The notes below the pieces were generated by a model, which was given only the letters and a program-made list of their open reading frames with translations, did not search any database and was not told where the DNA came from. From Coxiella endosymbiont of Dermacentor marginatus (GTDB lineage: Bacteria; Pseudomonadota; Gammaproteobacteria; Coxiellales; Coxiellaceae): a stretch of 64,000 nt of DNA. The stretch covers positions 1 to 64,000 of the forward strand of contig NZ_OU015521.1 in NCBI RefSeq assembly GCF_907164955.1, read 5' to 3'. Of this stretch, positions 18,661-29,655 are shown in pieces; position 1 is the first letter of the stretch; each line of letters opens with the position of its first letter. The translations under genes and the position numbers were made by a program.

Positions 18661-19230
18661 TTATATTCTATTTCATATGGCTTAATTAATTCGTAAAAAC
18701 TAAATCATTTCTCTTAATTAAACTTTTCTTAATTTCCTCAGTATAGTCGATTCTACTTACTGCCTTCGCTAGACGACTTTGTATCGTTCTATCGGTTGAT
18801 TTCTTACTTTTTTAAATCATAAATATCAGAGATTGAAAGTTACCGTTATTCATTTATTTTAAGTATCATTAGGATAAATTGTACTTTAATGTCATTTAAA
18901 CTCTGCTTGACAATTTTTTAATTTGGTTTGTGCCTGTTTCATTAGCTCTCTTGAGCTTTGATTAAAGAAAGGGTTTCGATTTTACGTGTTATCGATTACC
19001 AAAAGTCCTGTATCCTGCGTTAACTGCTTATTTTAACATATTAACTGACTAGCTATCTTTAATCTCATATAACTTTGATATCAATCGTATTTACGAAAGT
19101 TAATTTCATACTTATTTTTGACAGTAATCTTTTTTTTATTCCTATTGTTTAAATAAAAATAGCAAATTAACTGAACCTAACTGGACGGAAACGATTTATA
19201 TGGATTAATTCTTCAGAAGGAGATAAACTC
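18661..19230. other. Gene-free stretch before degP-like gene
   Basis: It probably includes the rest of the eroded yfiH, but I can no longer recognise it. A strong ribosome site (AAGGAG) lies just before 19231. The promoter of the protease gene should be here, but no convincing -35/-10 or sigma-E site can be picked out. Confidence 0.4.
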
Positions 19231-20643
19231 ATGTGCCTATTGAAATTTCCTATCCTAAAAAAAGTGGTAAGTATGAAAAATGCATTAAGAGTTATTCTTT
19301 GTGGAATTGTCATGGCACTTTTTCTTCTTTCTTATAGCGGTTATGCACATTTAGCTTCTGACATCAATGGAAAAGTATTGACCAGCCTTTCGTCTATGTT
19401 GAGTAACACCATCCCTGGTGTCGTCAGTATTGCTATAGAAAAATTTATTTCAAACCCAGTTGATCCATTTCAACCAGAAACCGAGCAAGATCCAATATTT
19501 ATGAAAGTTCCCGGTGTTGGATCAGGTGTTATTATCGACGCTCAAAAGGGTTATATTGTTACAAATGCTCACGTAATTAAAGACCAAAAAATTATGTTAG
19601 TAACCCTTAAAGATGGTCGTCGCTACCGAGCTAAAATTGTGGGAAAAGATGAAGGATTTGATCTATCTGTGATTCAAATTAATGCAAAACATTTGACTCA
19701 ACTACCTTTTGGTAATTCTAACAAACTAAAAGTAGGAGATTTTGTGATATCAATCGGTAGTCCCTTCGGCTTAACTCAAACAGTTACTGCTGGTATCGTC
19801 AGTGCTTTAGATCGTCAAGAACCTTGTATCAATAATTTTCAAAGTTTTATTCAAACAGATGCCCCAATTAATCCTGGAAATTCAGGTGGAGCGCTGATTA
19901 ATCTACAAGGTCAATTAGTTGGTATCAATACGGCGATTATCACACCTTCTGCTGGAAATGTTGGTATTAGCTTCGCCATTCCAAGTAATATGGTCAAAAG
20001 TGTAGTCGAACAATTGACTAAATATGGAACAGTGGAACATGGTATATTAGGTGTGAGCGCCCAAAATATTACTCCTGTACTAGCTGATGCCCTGAATCTA
20101 AAAAATACCGACGGTGCTCTAGTAACTAAAGTCGTTCCTGGTAGTCCTGCTGAGAAAGCTGGTCTTCAAGTAGAAGATATTATTGAATCTATTAATCAGA
20201 GCACTATTCATACGTCTGAACAATTACATAATATACTAGGATTAGTACGTCCTGGAACGACCGTTCATTTAATCATTCTGCGTAATCATAAGGTCAAAAG
20301 ATTGACCGCCACAGTGGCTAATAATCCTAAAGAGATGTTCATCGAACATAAGATTCCTTTCCTGTTGGGCATGCGTTTGCAGAAATTTAGCGACCTCGAA
20401 CCAGACGGTACGTTTTTAAACAGTGTTTTAGTCACTGGCATCAATGATGATAGTGAGGGTGCATTGGCTGGTTTACAGCCTGGAGATATTATTTTGAGTG
20501 CTAATGGACAAGTAACTTCTACAGTAAATGAATTAATCAGAATTGCAGAGAAAAAACCTAAACAATTACTACTAAAAGTAGTGCGAGGTTCCGGGCAATT
20601 ATTTTTAGTGATTCAAACAAAACGCGGCAGCAACAATTGGTGA
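19231..20643 (+). CDS. degP: Periplasmic serine endoprotease, DegP/MucD type
   Basis: HtrA-family protease of 470 aa for periplasmic quality control. An N-terminal signal segment (about 16-40) is followed by a trypsin-like domain with His114 (TNAHVIK), Asp144 (FDLSVIQI) and Ser218 (INPGNSGGALINL). Two PDZ domains come after: about 268-360, starting GILGVSAQNI, and about 375-465, with AGLQPGDIILSANGQ. The start at 19231 has AAGGAG with proper spacing. Its first 14 residues precede a second methionine, giving a longer n-region than usual. It could equally be named mucD or degQ; the lack of a long Q-linker fits MucD/DegQ. Confidence 0.92.
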   Translation: MCLLKFPILKKVVSMKNALRVILCGIVMALFLLSYSGYAHLASDINGKVLTSLSSMLSNTIPGVVSIAIEKFISNPVDPFQPETEQDPIFMKVPGVGSGVIIDAQKGYIVTNAHVIKDQKIMLVTLKDGRRYRAKIVGKDEGFDLSVIQINAKHLTQLPFGNSNKLKVGDFVISIGSPFGLTQTVTAGIVSALDRQEPCINNFQSFIQTDAPINPGNSGGALINLQGQLVGINTAIITPSAGNVGISFAIPSNMVKSVVEQLTKYGTVEHGILGVSAQNITPVLADALNLKNTDGALVTKVVPGSPAEKAGLQVEDIIESINQSTIHTSEQLHNILGLVRPGTTVHLIILRNHKVKRLTATVANNPKEMFIEHKIPFLLGMRLQKFSDLEPDGTFLNSVLVTGINDDSEGALAGLQPGDIILSANGQVTSTVNELIRIAEKKPKQLLLKVVRGSGQLFLVIQTKRGSNNW

Positions 20644-22653
20644 AAGAACATGTGAAACCTTTATGCCCAATCATTAGAATGGAGTGGCAGGAGATATTGC
20701 CAGTTCACAGCTACGAAAACAAATACTTGACGATTAATAATCAGACCAGACATTAAGCCTAAAATGATGAGATTAGGTTATCAAAATAGCTTTCATTCGA
20801 AGTACATTCGTTAAAGTCAGCTCCATTATTAATTAGATAACCGAAAATAATAAGATAATTTAGCCCGTAGTTGTAGACTTAGAATTAAGTCAGTTTTTAT
20901 TTCAACAAGATTTAAAAATGCGTAAAAACAAAGCTTAATTTTGTAAGACAAACACACTCTATAACAACAAAGTTATATATAGAAATAAAGCAAACTCTTT
21001 AAAAAATAATCAAATAATCTATTGCAATGATATAATTTTAACGTGCCTTCATAGTAACAAGTCCGCTTTTTAAAGATAGAAAATTTATCTTAAGCAATTG
21101 TGTGAACCCTGGATAAAATTCGTAACGTTGGTTAATCAGCATGAATGAACATCAATTTATACTTTGCTAAGTTAGCAAGCTGACTTACTCAGTAAATAAA
21201 ATTAGATTAACTAGGCACTATTTATCTAGACTTTTTTCGGAAAAAATCTTAAAGCTAAAATCAATATGTTGCTTTTATTCCGATAAATCAATAGAGAAAT
21301 TTGATACGGTTTTAAAAACCTTAAGAATTTTTCAAATTTTGTAAGCCTACAATGGTTATTAAGTTTTCGTTAAAAACGATAAGACTTTTCCAGTACCAGT
21401 AAATAGACATGCATCTTTACAGAAAGTTAAGCATTATTGAAGGATTAAAAAAGACGACTAAATTATTATCGTTGAGATAGTAACAATAGAAAAATGAACA
21501 TTATTCAATGAATTTCTCTAAAATCTCTATTTAAGCAAACGGTCCTGAACTTGTTGCCACACCTGTTTTTTCCAAAATTTAAAAAAACATTATCAATGAT
21601 GACTACTTATTCCACAGAGCGTACAGGCGCTAACATAAAATTAATTGATTCAAATCACCATTCCATTATTGTGTGAGGGAAAGTAGTAGCGGTTAAAAGA
21701 ACGATAATATCATATTCCAAAGCTTTCAAAGGCGAAAATTCTATTTAATTCAGATTAAAATCTGAATCCAATCCTTAGGTCAGTTAACTAATCAAATATG
21801 TGATAAAGTCGAACAATCTGTTCACATCTGTTCTGGAGTTGGACAACAACATCCATTTTCAAAGTGAGTGGCGTCATAACACGAGCAATGAATTTTTGAA
21901 CTAACTTATCATCACACTAAATCAAAGGGTCAAAAATATCCAAGATTATTTTGAAACAATGTTTTAATCAAATCGGATAAACACCAAAATACTGTAAATA
22001 GAGGGTTACAGCACTAATCAGCATACTCCGTATTTAGTTAGATTTTAACAATGGTGGTACTAATATTAAGCATTAAAGATATATTTAAGCAGCCGTTTCA
22101 AAAAAGCAATATTAAACTTTCCGTCAGTAAAATTAAAGGAATTTCTATTCATTACTCCATTACTGCTAAAACTAAACTTCATTATAGTCAATAAATTTCA
22201 ATAACATCATTGTTAAAATAATGATGTTCATCTTATTCGTGTTAAGAACATCAGAGGAAGAAAAATTAGGCAGTAACAGTTTGGATTAAAGATCGTATCT
22301 TCATAGTTACTAACATATCGCTTAGCATAAATAACACCATCAAAATTCTATTGAAGCTGAAAAATGCCAACCAATTGTTAATTACTGATAAGAGATGAAG
22401 ATTATCATCTTCTTCGATATTTTTTACTAATATGTCAGCTTATGTGCAATCAGATCACCAGGATTTCCAATTTTTCATTCACCTTAAAGATGCTTGTACT
22501 AATTTCAGCCTTTAGGATAGAAACTAACTTAGCAAGTGATTTGAAATGCTCATTACGTAACAAAGACACTCGTCCGTACTTGAGCATAGATGAGGAAATT
22601 AATCAAAAGTGATGTGATTTTTTCTGGGAAAATCCCACCTTCAGTAAAAATTA
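20644..22653. other. Large gene-free region of 2 kb
   Basis: The longest spacer in the window. No frame longer than about 50 codons is open. On the plus strand near 21541-21590 a short piece reads GPELVATPVFSKI, vaguely like the C-terminus of class B penicillin-binding proteins, but it is too short to name. On the minus strand near 22430-22595 a 50-codon stretch (VSLLRNEHFKSLAKLV inside it) is open. I read the region as one or more genes eroded beyond recognition. Confidence 0.4.
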
Positions 22654-23967
<1,314 letters not shown>

Positions 23968-23980
23968 TCAATCCCTAGAA

Positions 23981-24007
23981 TCTCTGTCATTCCATAAATG
24001 GCAGAGA
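23981..24007. repeat. Inverted repeat upstream of murA
   Basis: Arms 23981-23991 and 23997-24007 match except for one pair that becomes G-U in RNA; the loop is 5 nt. On the minus strand it would form a hairpin about 20 nt before the murA start, after the mlaB remnant. It may be a leader structure or the leftover of a terminator; no U-tract follows. Confidence 0.4.
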
Positions 24008-24090
24008 TTACACGCAATGAATGGAGGACCTTAACAAATTATATGGATTTATTAAGTCTTTTTACATGGTGTAACCATGTGTCATAATAG

Positions 24091-24243
24091 TCAACCCAGC
24101 ACTATATTACATTGATCTACAGATTGAAAATCAACGAGGAGAATATTTTCCTCTTTTTGGATCCAGTGATCACTAATTTTCCGTAAAGCCAATTCTATTT
24201 CAAAATTGATTGCACTGTTAACCTTAAATACATTTGACGTCAT
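24091..24243 (-). pseudogene. mlaB: mlaB remnant (STAS-domain protein)
   Basis: A minus-strand frame of 50 codons with a good ribosome site (GGAG 6 nt before ATG 24243). It reads like the start of MlaB: FKVNSAINFEIELALRK, then ENILLVDFQSVDQCNIV, where the family has VDLSxVxxxDSxGLA. It stops before the second half of the STAS domain. The SxGL phosphorylatable-serine region is already changed. Position between mlaC and murA is the normal one. Confidence 0.75.
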
Positions 24244-24256
24244 TGAAATCTCCGAT

Positions 24257-24810
24257 TTATGGGTAATCAAGTTCCAGTAAGATGACTAGCCCTTTCTGAG
24301 CAAGCACTTCTGAAAATTGGGAGTGATAACTTTGTATTAAACTAACTCCCTCAATACTGAAATCGTAGATCTTCCATTGGCCTCTATCGTTAACTAAATT
24401 ATAGCTAATTAGAAACTTGCCACTCATTCTGATCAATAATAATACTTTCTACAATCACCTCCTTTTGATTAGTTGTTTCAGATCGAGCTGGATAAAACTT
24501 AATTTGATCCTCATCATAAGTAATGAATACTATTGAATAAATTGAAACAATCAATTTTTTAAATTCCCGAATAAACAATTTTCGTTGCTTAATAGTAGTC
24601 TTTTGCTAATAATAGCGTCCGATAACAGATCCAGATACTCGATCCACATCAATGTAAAGAATTAATTGTTGATTAACAATCTGACTGATTTAATTGCGGA
24701 TTATTTTTTAGCTGAAGTAAAATCGCGATAGAATACCAAAACAATGAAAATAATATTTTTTATTAACTTAATATTTTTAATTAATTTTTTTAAAAAAATC
24801 ACAGTAAATT
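24257..24810 (-). pseudogene. mlaC: mlaC (ttg2D) pseudogene
   Basis: MlaC is the periplasmic phospholipid carrier. Pieces are recognisable in order on the minus strand: a decayed signal segment, IDVDRVSGSVIGRYY, REFKKLIVSIYS, QIKFYPARSETTNQKEVIV, SIIIDQNEWQVSN then a stop, and in another frame GQWKIYDFSIEGVSLIQSYH and SQFSEVLAQKGLV. At least one frameshift (near 24415) and several stops are present. The 5' limit is approximate. Confidence 0.85.
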
Positions 24811-24860
24811 CCTTAAATTAAAAAATTAAAAAGGTTTATTTTTAAGATTTTATAGATAAA

Positions 24861-25200
24861 TTAGCCAATTAAATTTTTCAAGATTAGTGCAGAATGAGTA
24901 GTTTTGATCCAATCATCATTTTTTAAATTTACAGATCCAAAGCCTGGCGTTAATTCAATACAATTTTCCCCTAACAATCCTTAGTTGATATTGTCGCCGA
25001 TGTATCAGAAGGTAAATTATTTATCTTTTCATTAAGTTGCATGACAACTAAAGCTCGAAAATTATTTCTATTTAATACAATTTCCAAGAGATCTTAGTCC
25101 ACTCAATTTAAATCCTAAAATTATTAATGCAAAAAACCCAGATATCACAAAGAGGCTAGCTATACATTCAATCATTCAAGTATTCAAACTCCCCGTCAGT
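24861..25200 (-). pseudogene. mlaD: mlaD (MCE-domain protein) pseudogene
   Basis: MlaD forms the MCE ring on the inner-membrane Mla complex. The minus strand gives a decayed membrane anchor (ASLFVISGFFALIILGFKLS) and, in shifted frames, VVMQLNEKINNLPSDTSA. The most diagnostic block is GLLGENCIELTPGFGSVNLK followed by IKTTHSALILKNLIG and a stop. Several stops and frameshifts interrupt it. The 5' limit is approximate. Confidence 0.85.
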
Positions 25201-25204
25201 CATA

Positions 25205-25970
25205 AAACTATTAAAATAAAATCTAAAGCTAACACTATCATGGACAAATAAACTACTGTTTTTATTGTTGCTCGACTTATTCTAACAGCATTAGATTTCA
25301 AATCATATCCTTGATAAACTGCAATCCAAGTAACAATCAGTGAGAAAACTATGCTCTTAAATCACACTATTTAAAATATCCCCAAAAAAAACTTGCAGTT
25401 GCTTGCCATATTCGACCAAAAAACATTATTACTCAGCCCAAGTTAATTAAGAGCTACTATATAGCTACTATAAATAGCTGTCAGATTAAATAAAAGTGTC
25501 AAAAGTGGTGAAGCACACATAACCCCGTCCAAAATCGTGGTGTAATCGGGCGTCAAAGCGGATCTACTCTCATTGTTTCCATACTCCAATTGTTAATTAG
25601 TAGTCTACATAAGTTCAATCTCAGTTGTTAAAGCCGATCAGATCGACCGACAAACAATAAAGCTATGATAACTGGACCTAATGCTCGAATGATGATTAAA
25701 GCTAATAATAGTCCTAATTCTTGCAAGTCACTACATTTTAGTGAAACAAGATAGTCTTGTAGAGAAAAAAACCATATCAATGAATAAAGCGGACGACAAA
25801 ATAATAATTAAAGATAATACATCCCAAATAATATAATTAAATAGCGAGTTAACGGCCAAATTCTTAACCAACGAGGGCGCTGCAAAATCACTTGCAATAA
25901 AAAAATCCAGATTGTCCGATACTACTGACAATATTCAAAGCCTAAAGCGACTCAAAAATTGAATTTGGAT
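25205..25970 (-). pseudogene. mlaE: mlaE (lipid ABC permease) pseudogene
   Basis: MlaE is the membrane permease of the Mla complex. Recognisable blocks on the minus strand are FNYIIWDVLSLIIILSSALF with IDMVFF (family VGVxSLxIIxxSxLFIGMV), RALGPVIIALLFVGRSD (family ALGPVxxALLFAGRxGS), TEIELM, and FxGVMCASPLLTLLFNL in a shifted frame. Many stops and frameshifts are present. Both limits are approximate. Confidence 0.82.
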
Positions 25971-25972
25971 AA

Positions 25973-26560
25973 TCACAACAATAAGTCCTATCGATAGTTG
26001 AATGCAGAATAACGAAATTGAACTGGGCCATCTGAAAAACCGCTCACAAATTTTTATATTTGAGAGTCTTGCGTGGTTTTCATTATTTGTAGAGCTCCAC
26101 TGCCGATAATTTTTCCGCCCGCAATTATATCAATATAATCTGCGATGGTAGTTACTTCCATAAAATCACGTGAGACAAGGATACTAGTTATGTACCTAAG
26201 GAATTCATGAATTAATTTTGACAAAATACTACGGTTAATCGGAGCTTGACCCGAAAAAGGTGCATCATATAGTATCAATGCAGGATCTAATAAATCACTT
26301 AATTTAAGGCTCATCGAATTATACTTTCGGATAACTGATTGACGAAGAGAGGAACAGCCCCACATAATCCTACTGACTCTAATCTCATTAAAACTAAATC
26401 TCGAATCATGTCATTATAATCGCAATAAAGTTGTTTTACTTACTGATGCTCGACCCTATGATCTATAATTGTTGTTACTTTTTTACGAGCTATCTTGGAA
26501 TTTATTTTGTTAAAGATGAGATTATTCTGTCTTGAATCACTTAAATTCTGCGCAAAAAAA
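25973..26560 (-). pseudogene. mlaF: mlaF (lipid ABC ATPase) pseudogene
   Basis: MlaF is the ATPase of the Mla complex. The minus strand shows MIRDLVLMRLESVGLCGA, DPALILYDAPFSGQAPI (Walker B with its glutamate changed to alanine), SILSKLIHEF, TIADYIDIIAGGKIIGSG and, after a premature stop in the same frame, KFVSGFSDGPVQFRYSAFNY. The Walker A region survives only as an unrecognisable stretch after position 26430 and the LSGG signature is gone. It cannot encode a working ATPase. Confidence 0.88.
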
Positions 26561-26631
26561 GCTCATAGTGACCACATTATAACCTTGCCTTATAATACCA
26601 GGAACTCATATAGTGATTCATTAGTATTTTT

Positions 26632-27603
26632 ATGAGCGAGAGTGAGAAATTTTACACGCTTGGAAAAGCCGTCATTGCTAAGGAATTGCGAGCAATCCAA
26701 TCCTTACAAGAGCGTATTAACGAAGCTTTTGCTACAGCATGCAAGACTATCCTAGCTTGTAAAGGACGAATGGTTGTCTTAGGAATTGGCAAATCAGGTC
26801 ACATTGCTCGAAAAATTGCAGCCACTCTCACTAGTACAGGCACGCCTTCATTTTATGTTCATCCAGGAGAAGCTAGTCATGGGGATATTGGTATGATTAC
26901 TGCAGAAGATATTACCCTTGCGATTTCTTATTCAGGTGAAACCTCTGAAATTATTAATATTTTACCTATAATCAAAAGATTAGGGATCTCTCTTATTGCT
27001 TTCACTGGAAAACTTCAATCCAGTTTAGCCCGCATTTCTGATATTGTTATCGACGTAAGTGTCCAGCAAGAAGCTTGTCCTCTAGGTTTGGCACCTACTT
27101 CGAGCACCACGGCAATGCTGGTTATGGGAGATGCTTTAGCAATTACACTTCTTGAAACTCGCGGTTTCACGACAGACGATTTTGCTCGAATTCATCCTGG
27201 AGGTTCCTTAGGAAGACGTCTTTTGCTTCATATAGATAAACTTATGTATACCAGAGAACATATGCCTTCAGTAAAGTTAGATTGTATGTTAGATGAAGCT
27301 TTGGTTGAAATTACCAAAAAAAGCTTGGGAATGACCACTGTTATTGATAATAACGGTCTTTTAGTGGGAGTTTTTACAGATGGTGATCTGCGTCGGGCAA
27401 TAGATAAAGGTTACAATATTCATCAGATACCAATCAAGGAAGTTATGTCAAACGGGGTTACTATCCGTCCAAAACTTTTAGCAACTGAAGCACTCAAAGT
27501 CATGCACGAACATAAAATCACTTCGCTTGTTGTTACAGATGAAGAACAACATCCTCTTGGCGTCATTCATATGCATGATCTTTTACGCGCAGGAATCATT
27601 TAG
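26632..27603 (+). CDS. kdsD: Arabinose-5-phosphate isomerase KdsD
   Basis: Interconverts ribulose-5-phosphate and arabinose-5-phosphate, the first step towards KDO. A SIS sugar-isomerase domain occupies about 40-175 (MVVLGIGKSGHIARKIAATL, HPGEASHGDIGMI, SYSGETSEI). Two CBS domains follow (about 205-323). FARIHPGGSLGRRLL links them as in the family. Length is 323 aa, normal. kdsC follows after 6 nt and lptC after another 6 nt. It is divergent from the dead mlaF, as in E. coli-type gene order, and remains intact although its neighbour operon has died. Confidence 0.96.
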   Translation: MSESEKFYTLGKAVIAKELRAIQSLQERINEAFATACKTILACKGRMVVLGIGKSGHIARKIAATLTSTGTPSFYVHPGEASHGDIGMITAEDITLAISYSGETSEIINILPIIKRLGISLIAFTGKLQSSLARISDIVIDVSVQQEACPLGLAPTSSTTAMLVMGDALAITLLETRGFTTDDFARIHPGGSLGRRLLLHIDKLMYTREHMPSVKLDCMLDEALVEITKKSLGMTTVIDNNGLLVGVFTDGDLRRAIDKGYNIHQIPIKEVMSNGVTIRPKLLATEALKVMHEHKITSLVVTDEEQHPLGVIHMHDLLRAGII

Positions 27604-27609
27604 ATTCAT

Positions 27610-28104
27610 ATGAAAGAAATATTACTCAATAAATTTCGCCAAATTAAGCTCTTGATACTTGATGTAGATGGAGTGCTTACAGATGGTCGACTTTGGTATA
27701 GCGCTGATGGAGAGATATTAAAAATCTTTCATGCCCAAGACGGACTTGGAATCAAACGCTTACTACAAGCAGGTGTTGAAATAGCAATTATAAGCAGTCG
27801 AGAAAATCAAGAAGCTGTTTTTCAACGAGCAAACGAGTTGGGAATTTCTCACGTCTTTCAAGGTGAGCACGATAAGTGTATTCCTTATGAGAAACTGCTT
27901 TTGCAATTGAAACTGAATCAAAAGGAAGTTGCTTATGTGGGAGATGACCTGCCTGATTTACCCGTAATGCAAAGGGTAGGTGTGGCGATTGCGGTTGCGA
28001 ATGCGGTACCCTTAGTTCTCTCATCAGCACATTGGAGCACAAAAAAATGCGGTGGGGAAGGAGCTGTCCGGGAAGTCTGTGATTTGATTATACCCCCAAT
28101 TTAG
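27610..28104 (+). CDS. kdsC: KDO-8-phosphate phosphatase KdsC
   Basis: HAD-superfamily phosphatase (C0, capless) that hydrolyses KDO-8-phosphate. Motif I is LILDVDGVLTDGRLWY near residues 14-29, motif II is AIISSRE, and motif IV is VAYVGDDLPDLPVM. Length is 164 aa, slightly shorter than the 170-188 of relatives but with all motifs. Sits between kdsD and lptC with 6-nt gaps. Confidence 0.95.
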   Translation: MKEILLNKFRQIKLLILDVDGVLTDGRLWYSADGEILKIFHAQDGLGIKRLLQAGVEIAIISSRENQEAVFQRANELGISHVFQGEHDKCIPYEKLLLQLKLNQKEVAYVGDDLPDLPVMQRVGVAIAVANAVPLVLSSAHWSTKKCGGEGAVREVCDLIIPPI

Positions 28105-28110
28105 TCTACT

Positions 28111-28704
28111 GTGAATAAAAATTTTGGATTTGGCTTGATTTTAATTATTCTTACTTGCCTTACTATACTACTCATATTATGTAATTTTCCTTGTCACGAA
28201 AAACTCCAAAGGCCACAACTAGACCGTCGACCAAATGCTATTATGTATAAGGTCAATTACTATCAGTATAATGACAAAGGTGATTTGTATAGTCATTTAG
28301 TTTCCCCATGTGTTGTGCACTTCATCTATAAAAATTCTTCTCATTTTACTATGCCTCATTACTTCATTTACACTTCTCAACATGTGCCTTGGGTCATTAG
28401 CGCTGATCATGGTAAAAGTCAAAATGCAATTGAATGGATTTATTTATGGGGCCATGTCAAAATTCATAAGCTGCTTCAAGAAACGAAAGTAGAAACTACA
28501 ATTACTACCAAAGATATCACTATCTTTCCTCATTGCTCCTTTGCTCGAACTGATCAGCCTGTTACCATTGTCTGTTCTAATTCAATAATAACAGCCATAG
28601 GTATGATCATTGATCTGAAAAATGGTGTAATTCATTTACTTTCATATGCTCAGGGTATTGATAAAACGAATATCAATCGAGCCGGAAAAATATTAAAGAG
28701 ATAA
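28111..28704 (+). CDS. lptC: LPS export protein LptC, GTG start
   Basis: Inner-membrane protein that hands lipopolysaccharide from LptBFG to LptA. One N-terminal transmembrane helix (about 7-25) is followed by a periplasmic beta-jellyroll. Family blocks are PWVISADHGKSQN, IYLWGHVKIHK, TKDITIFPH, ARTDQPVTIV and VIHLLSYAQGI. Length is 197 aa. The frame begins with GTG six nt after the kdsC stop and has no closer ATG. The usual followers lptA and lptB are not present downstream; see findings. Confidence 0.88.
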   Translation: MNKNFGFGLILIILTCLTILLILCNFPCHEKLQRPQLDRRPNAIMYKVNYYQYNDKGDLYSHLVSPCVVHFIYKNSSHFTMPHYFIYTSQHVPWVISADHGKSQNAIEWIYLWGHVKIHKLLQETKVETTITTKDITIFPHCSFARTDQPVTIVCSNSIITAIGMIIDLKNGVIHLLSYAQGIDKTNINRAGKILKR

Positions 28705-29006
28705 CAAAGAAGGCGGGTCTGAGCATGAAAAGTACAAAGTAGCCCTATTTATTTTATTAGGCAGGGCCTGATCTCCTCTCAGTGTTCCAGATTAAATACC
28801 GACTACGTAATGAAAATCACAGTGATTCTATATAACTTGTACTATATTAAATACCGACTACGTAATGAAAATCACAGTGATTCTATATAACTTGTACTAT
28901 TCACAATGCATACGTACAATCGTTACAGGTTAAGATAAACCCTTTGCAATGGTTTTTAATTCTAGAGTAGTTCTGTAAAATCAATCTCATCACCTCTCAT
29001 CCCTTC
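28705..29006. other. Spacer after lptC with 55-bp duplication
   Basis: Where lptA would be expected. An ATG at about 28724 is followed, after a frame change, by a short hydrophobic run (VALFILLGRA) that could be an eroded LptA signal peptide; this is weak. The rest is taken up by an exact 55-bp tandem duplication (28791-28900) and unrecognised sequence. Confidence 0.35.
28791..28900. repeat. Exact 55-bp tandem duplication (copy 1 of 2 loci)
   Basis: Positions 28791-28845 and 28846-28900 are identical and directly adjacent. A second, unrelated tandem duplication of exactly the same unit length occurs at 29293-29402. Equal unit length with unrelated sequence suggests untrimmed k-mer overlaps between assembled contigs rather than biology. 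Confidence 0.9.
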
Positions 29007-29655
29007 TTATGGCGCCAATTGAACGATTCTCCATTTTTGATTCTGTTTTAAATAACAAAAACGGTTATGAAGACGATGTTTTTGTCCAATCCAAAACTCC
29101 ATTCGAGTCGGAACTAAACGAAAACCACCCCAAAATTTAGGACAATGTATTTCCTCAGAAAATTTTTTCCGATACTTTTTGTGTAGGTTAAGTAAATACC
29201 TTCGATTAGGAATTTCTTGGCTTTGTTCTGAAATCCATGCGCTAATTTGACTTTCGTATGGACGAGTTTTAAAATAGGTTTCTGATTCTTTTCGTGTTAG
29301 CTTTTTAACATGTCCTTCTCCACGTACTTGCTTATAGATTTTTGGCCCGTGTTAGCTTTTTAACATGTCCTTCTCCACGTACTTGCTTATAGATTTTTGG
29401 CCAATAAAACACCCAAGCTGCATAAGGATTTTCTGATAAATCACTAACCTTTCGACTATAATAATTTGTAAAAATAAGAAAACCACCTTTAGTAATTCCT
29501 TTATATAACACAATGCGTGCAGTAGGCTTTCCTTTTAAGTTAGTGGTGGCTAAAGTCATAGCTGCCGCTAGATCGTGCACTTCTTCTCGAATAGCCTCGC
29601 CGTACCATAACTTAAATTGTTCTAAAGGGTCTTCTAGGAGATCTTGTTGGAACAT
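29007..29655 (-). pseudogene. pdxH: Pyridoxine 5'-phosphate oxidase, interrupted by 55-bp duplication
   Basis: PdxH makes pyridoxal phosphate with FMN and oxygen. The first 100 codons are clean: DPLEQFKLWYGEAI, MTLATTNLKGKPTARIVLYK, FTNYYSRKVSDLSENPYAAW. The frame then runs into a second copy of a 55-bp unit (29293-29347 repeats 29348-29402) and stops. Removing one copy restores a continuous frame of 197 aa ending KFWGGFRLV, MEFWIGQKHRLHNRF and WRIVQLAP, a normal PdxH C-terminus. No other lesion is visible, so either the gene died very recently or the duplication is an assembly error and the gene is alive. Confidence 0.85.
29293..29402. repeat. Exact 55-bp tandem duplication inside pdxH
   Basis: Positions 29293-29347 and 29348-29402 are identical. 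Fifty-five is not a multiple of three, so the duplication shifts the pdxH frame. Unit length equals that of the duplication at 28791-28900. Confidence 0.92.

Noticed and set aside
21541-21600. Short plus-strand piece resembling the end of a penicillin-binding protein (VATPVFSKI)
   Set aside because: Only about a dozen residues match and no catalytic SxxK, SxN or KTG motif is visible nearby. Too weak to name a pseudogene.
25731-26365. Frames of 66 and 103 codons that might be small genes
   Set aside because: They are fragments of MlaE and MlaF with lost catalytic residues and stops, best described as pseudogenes.
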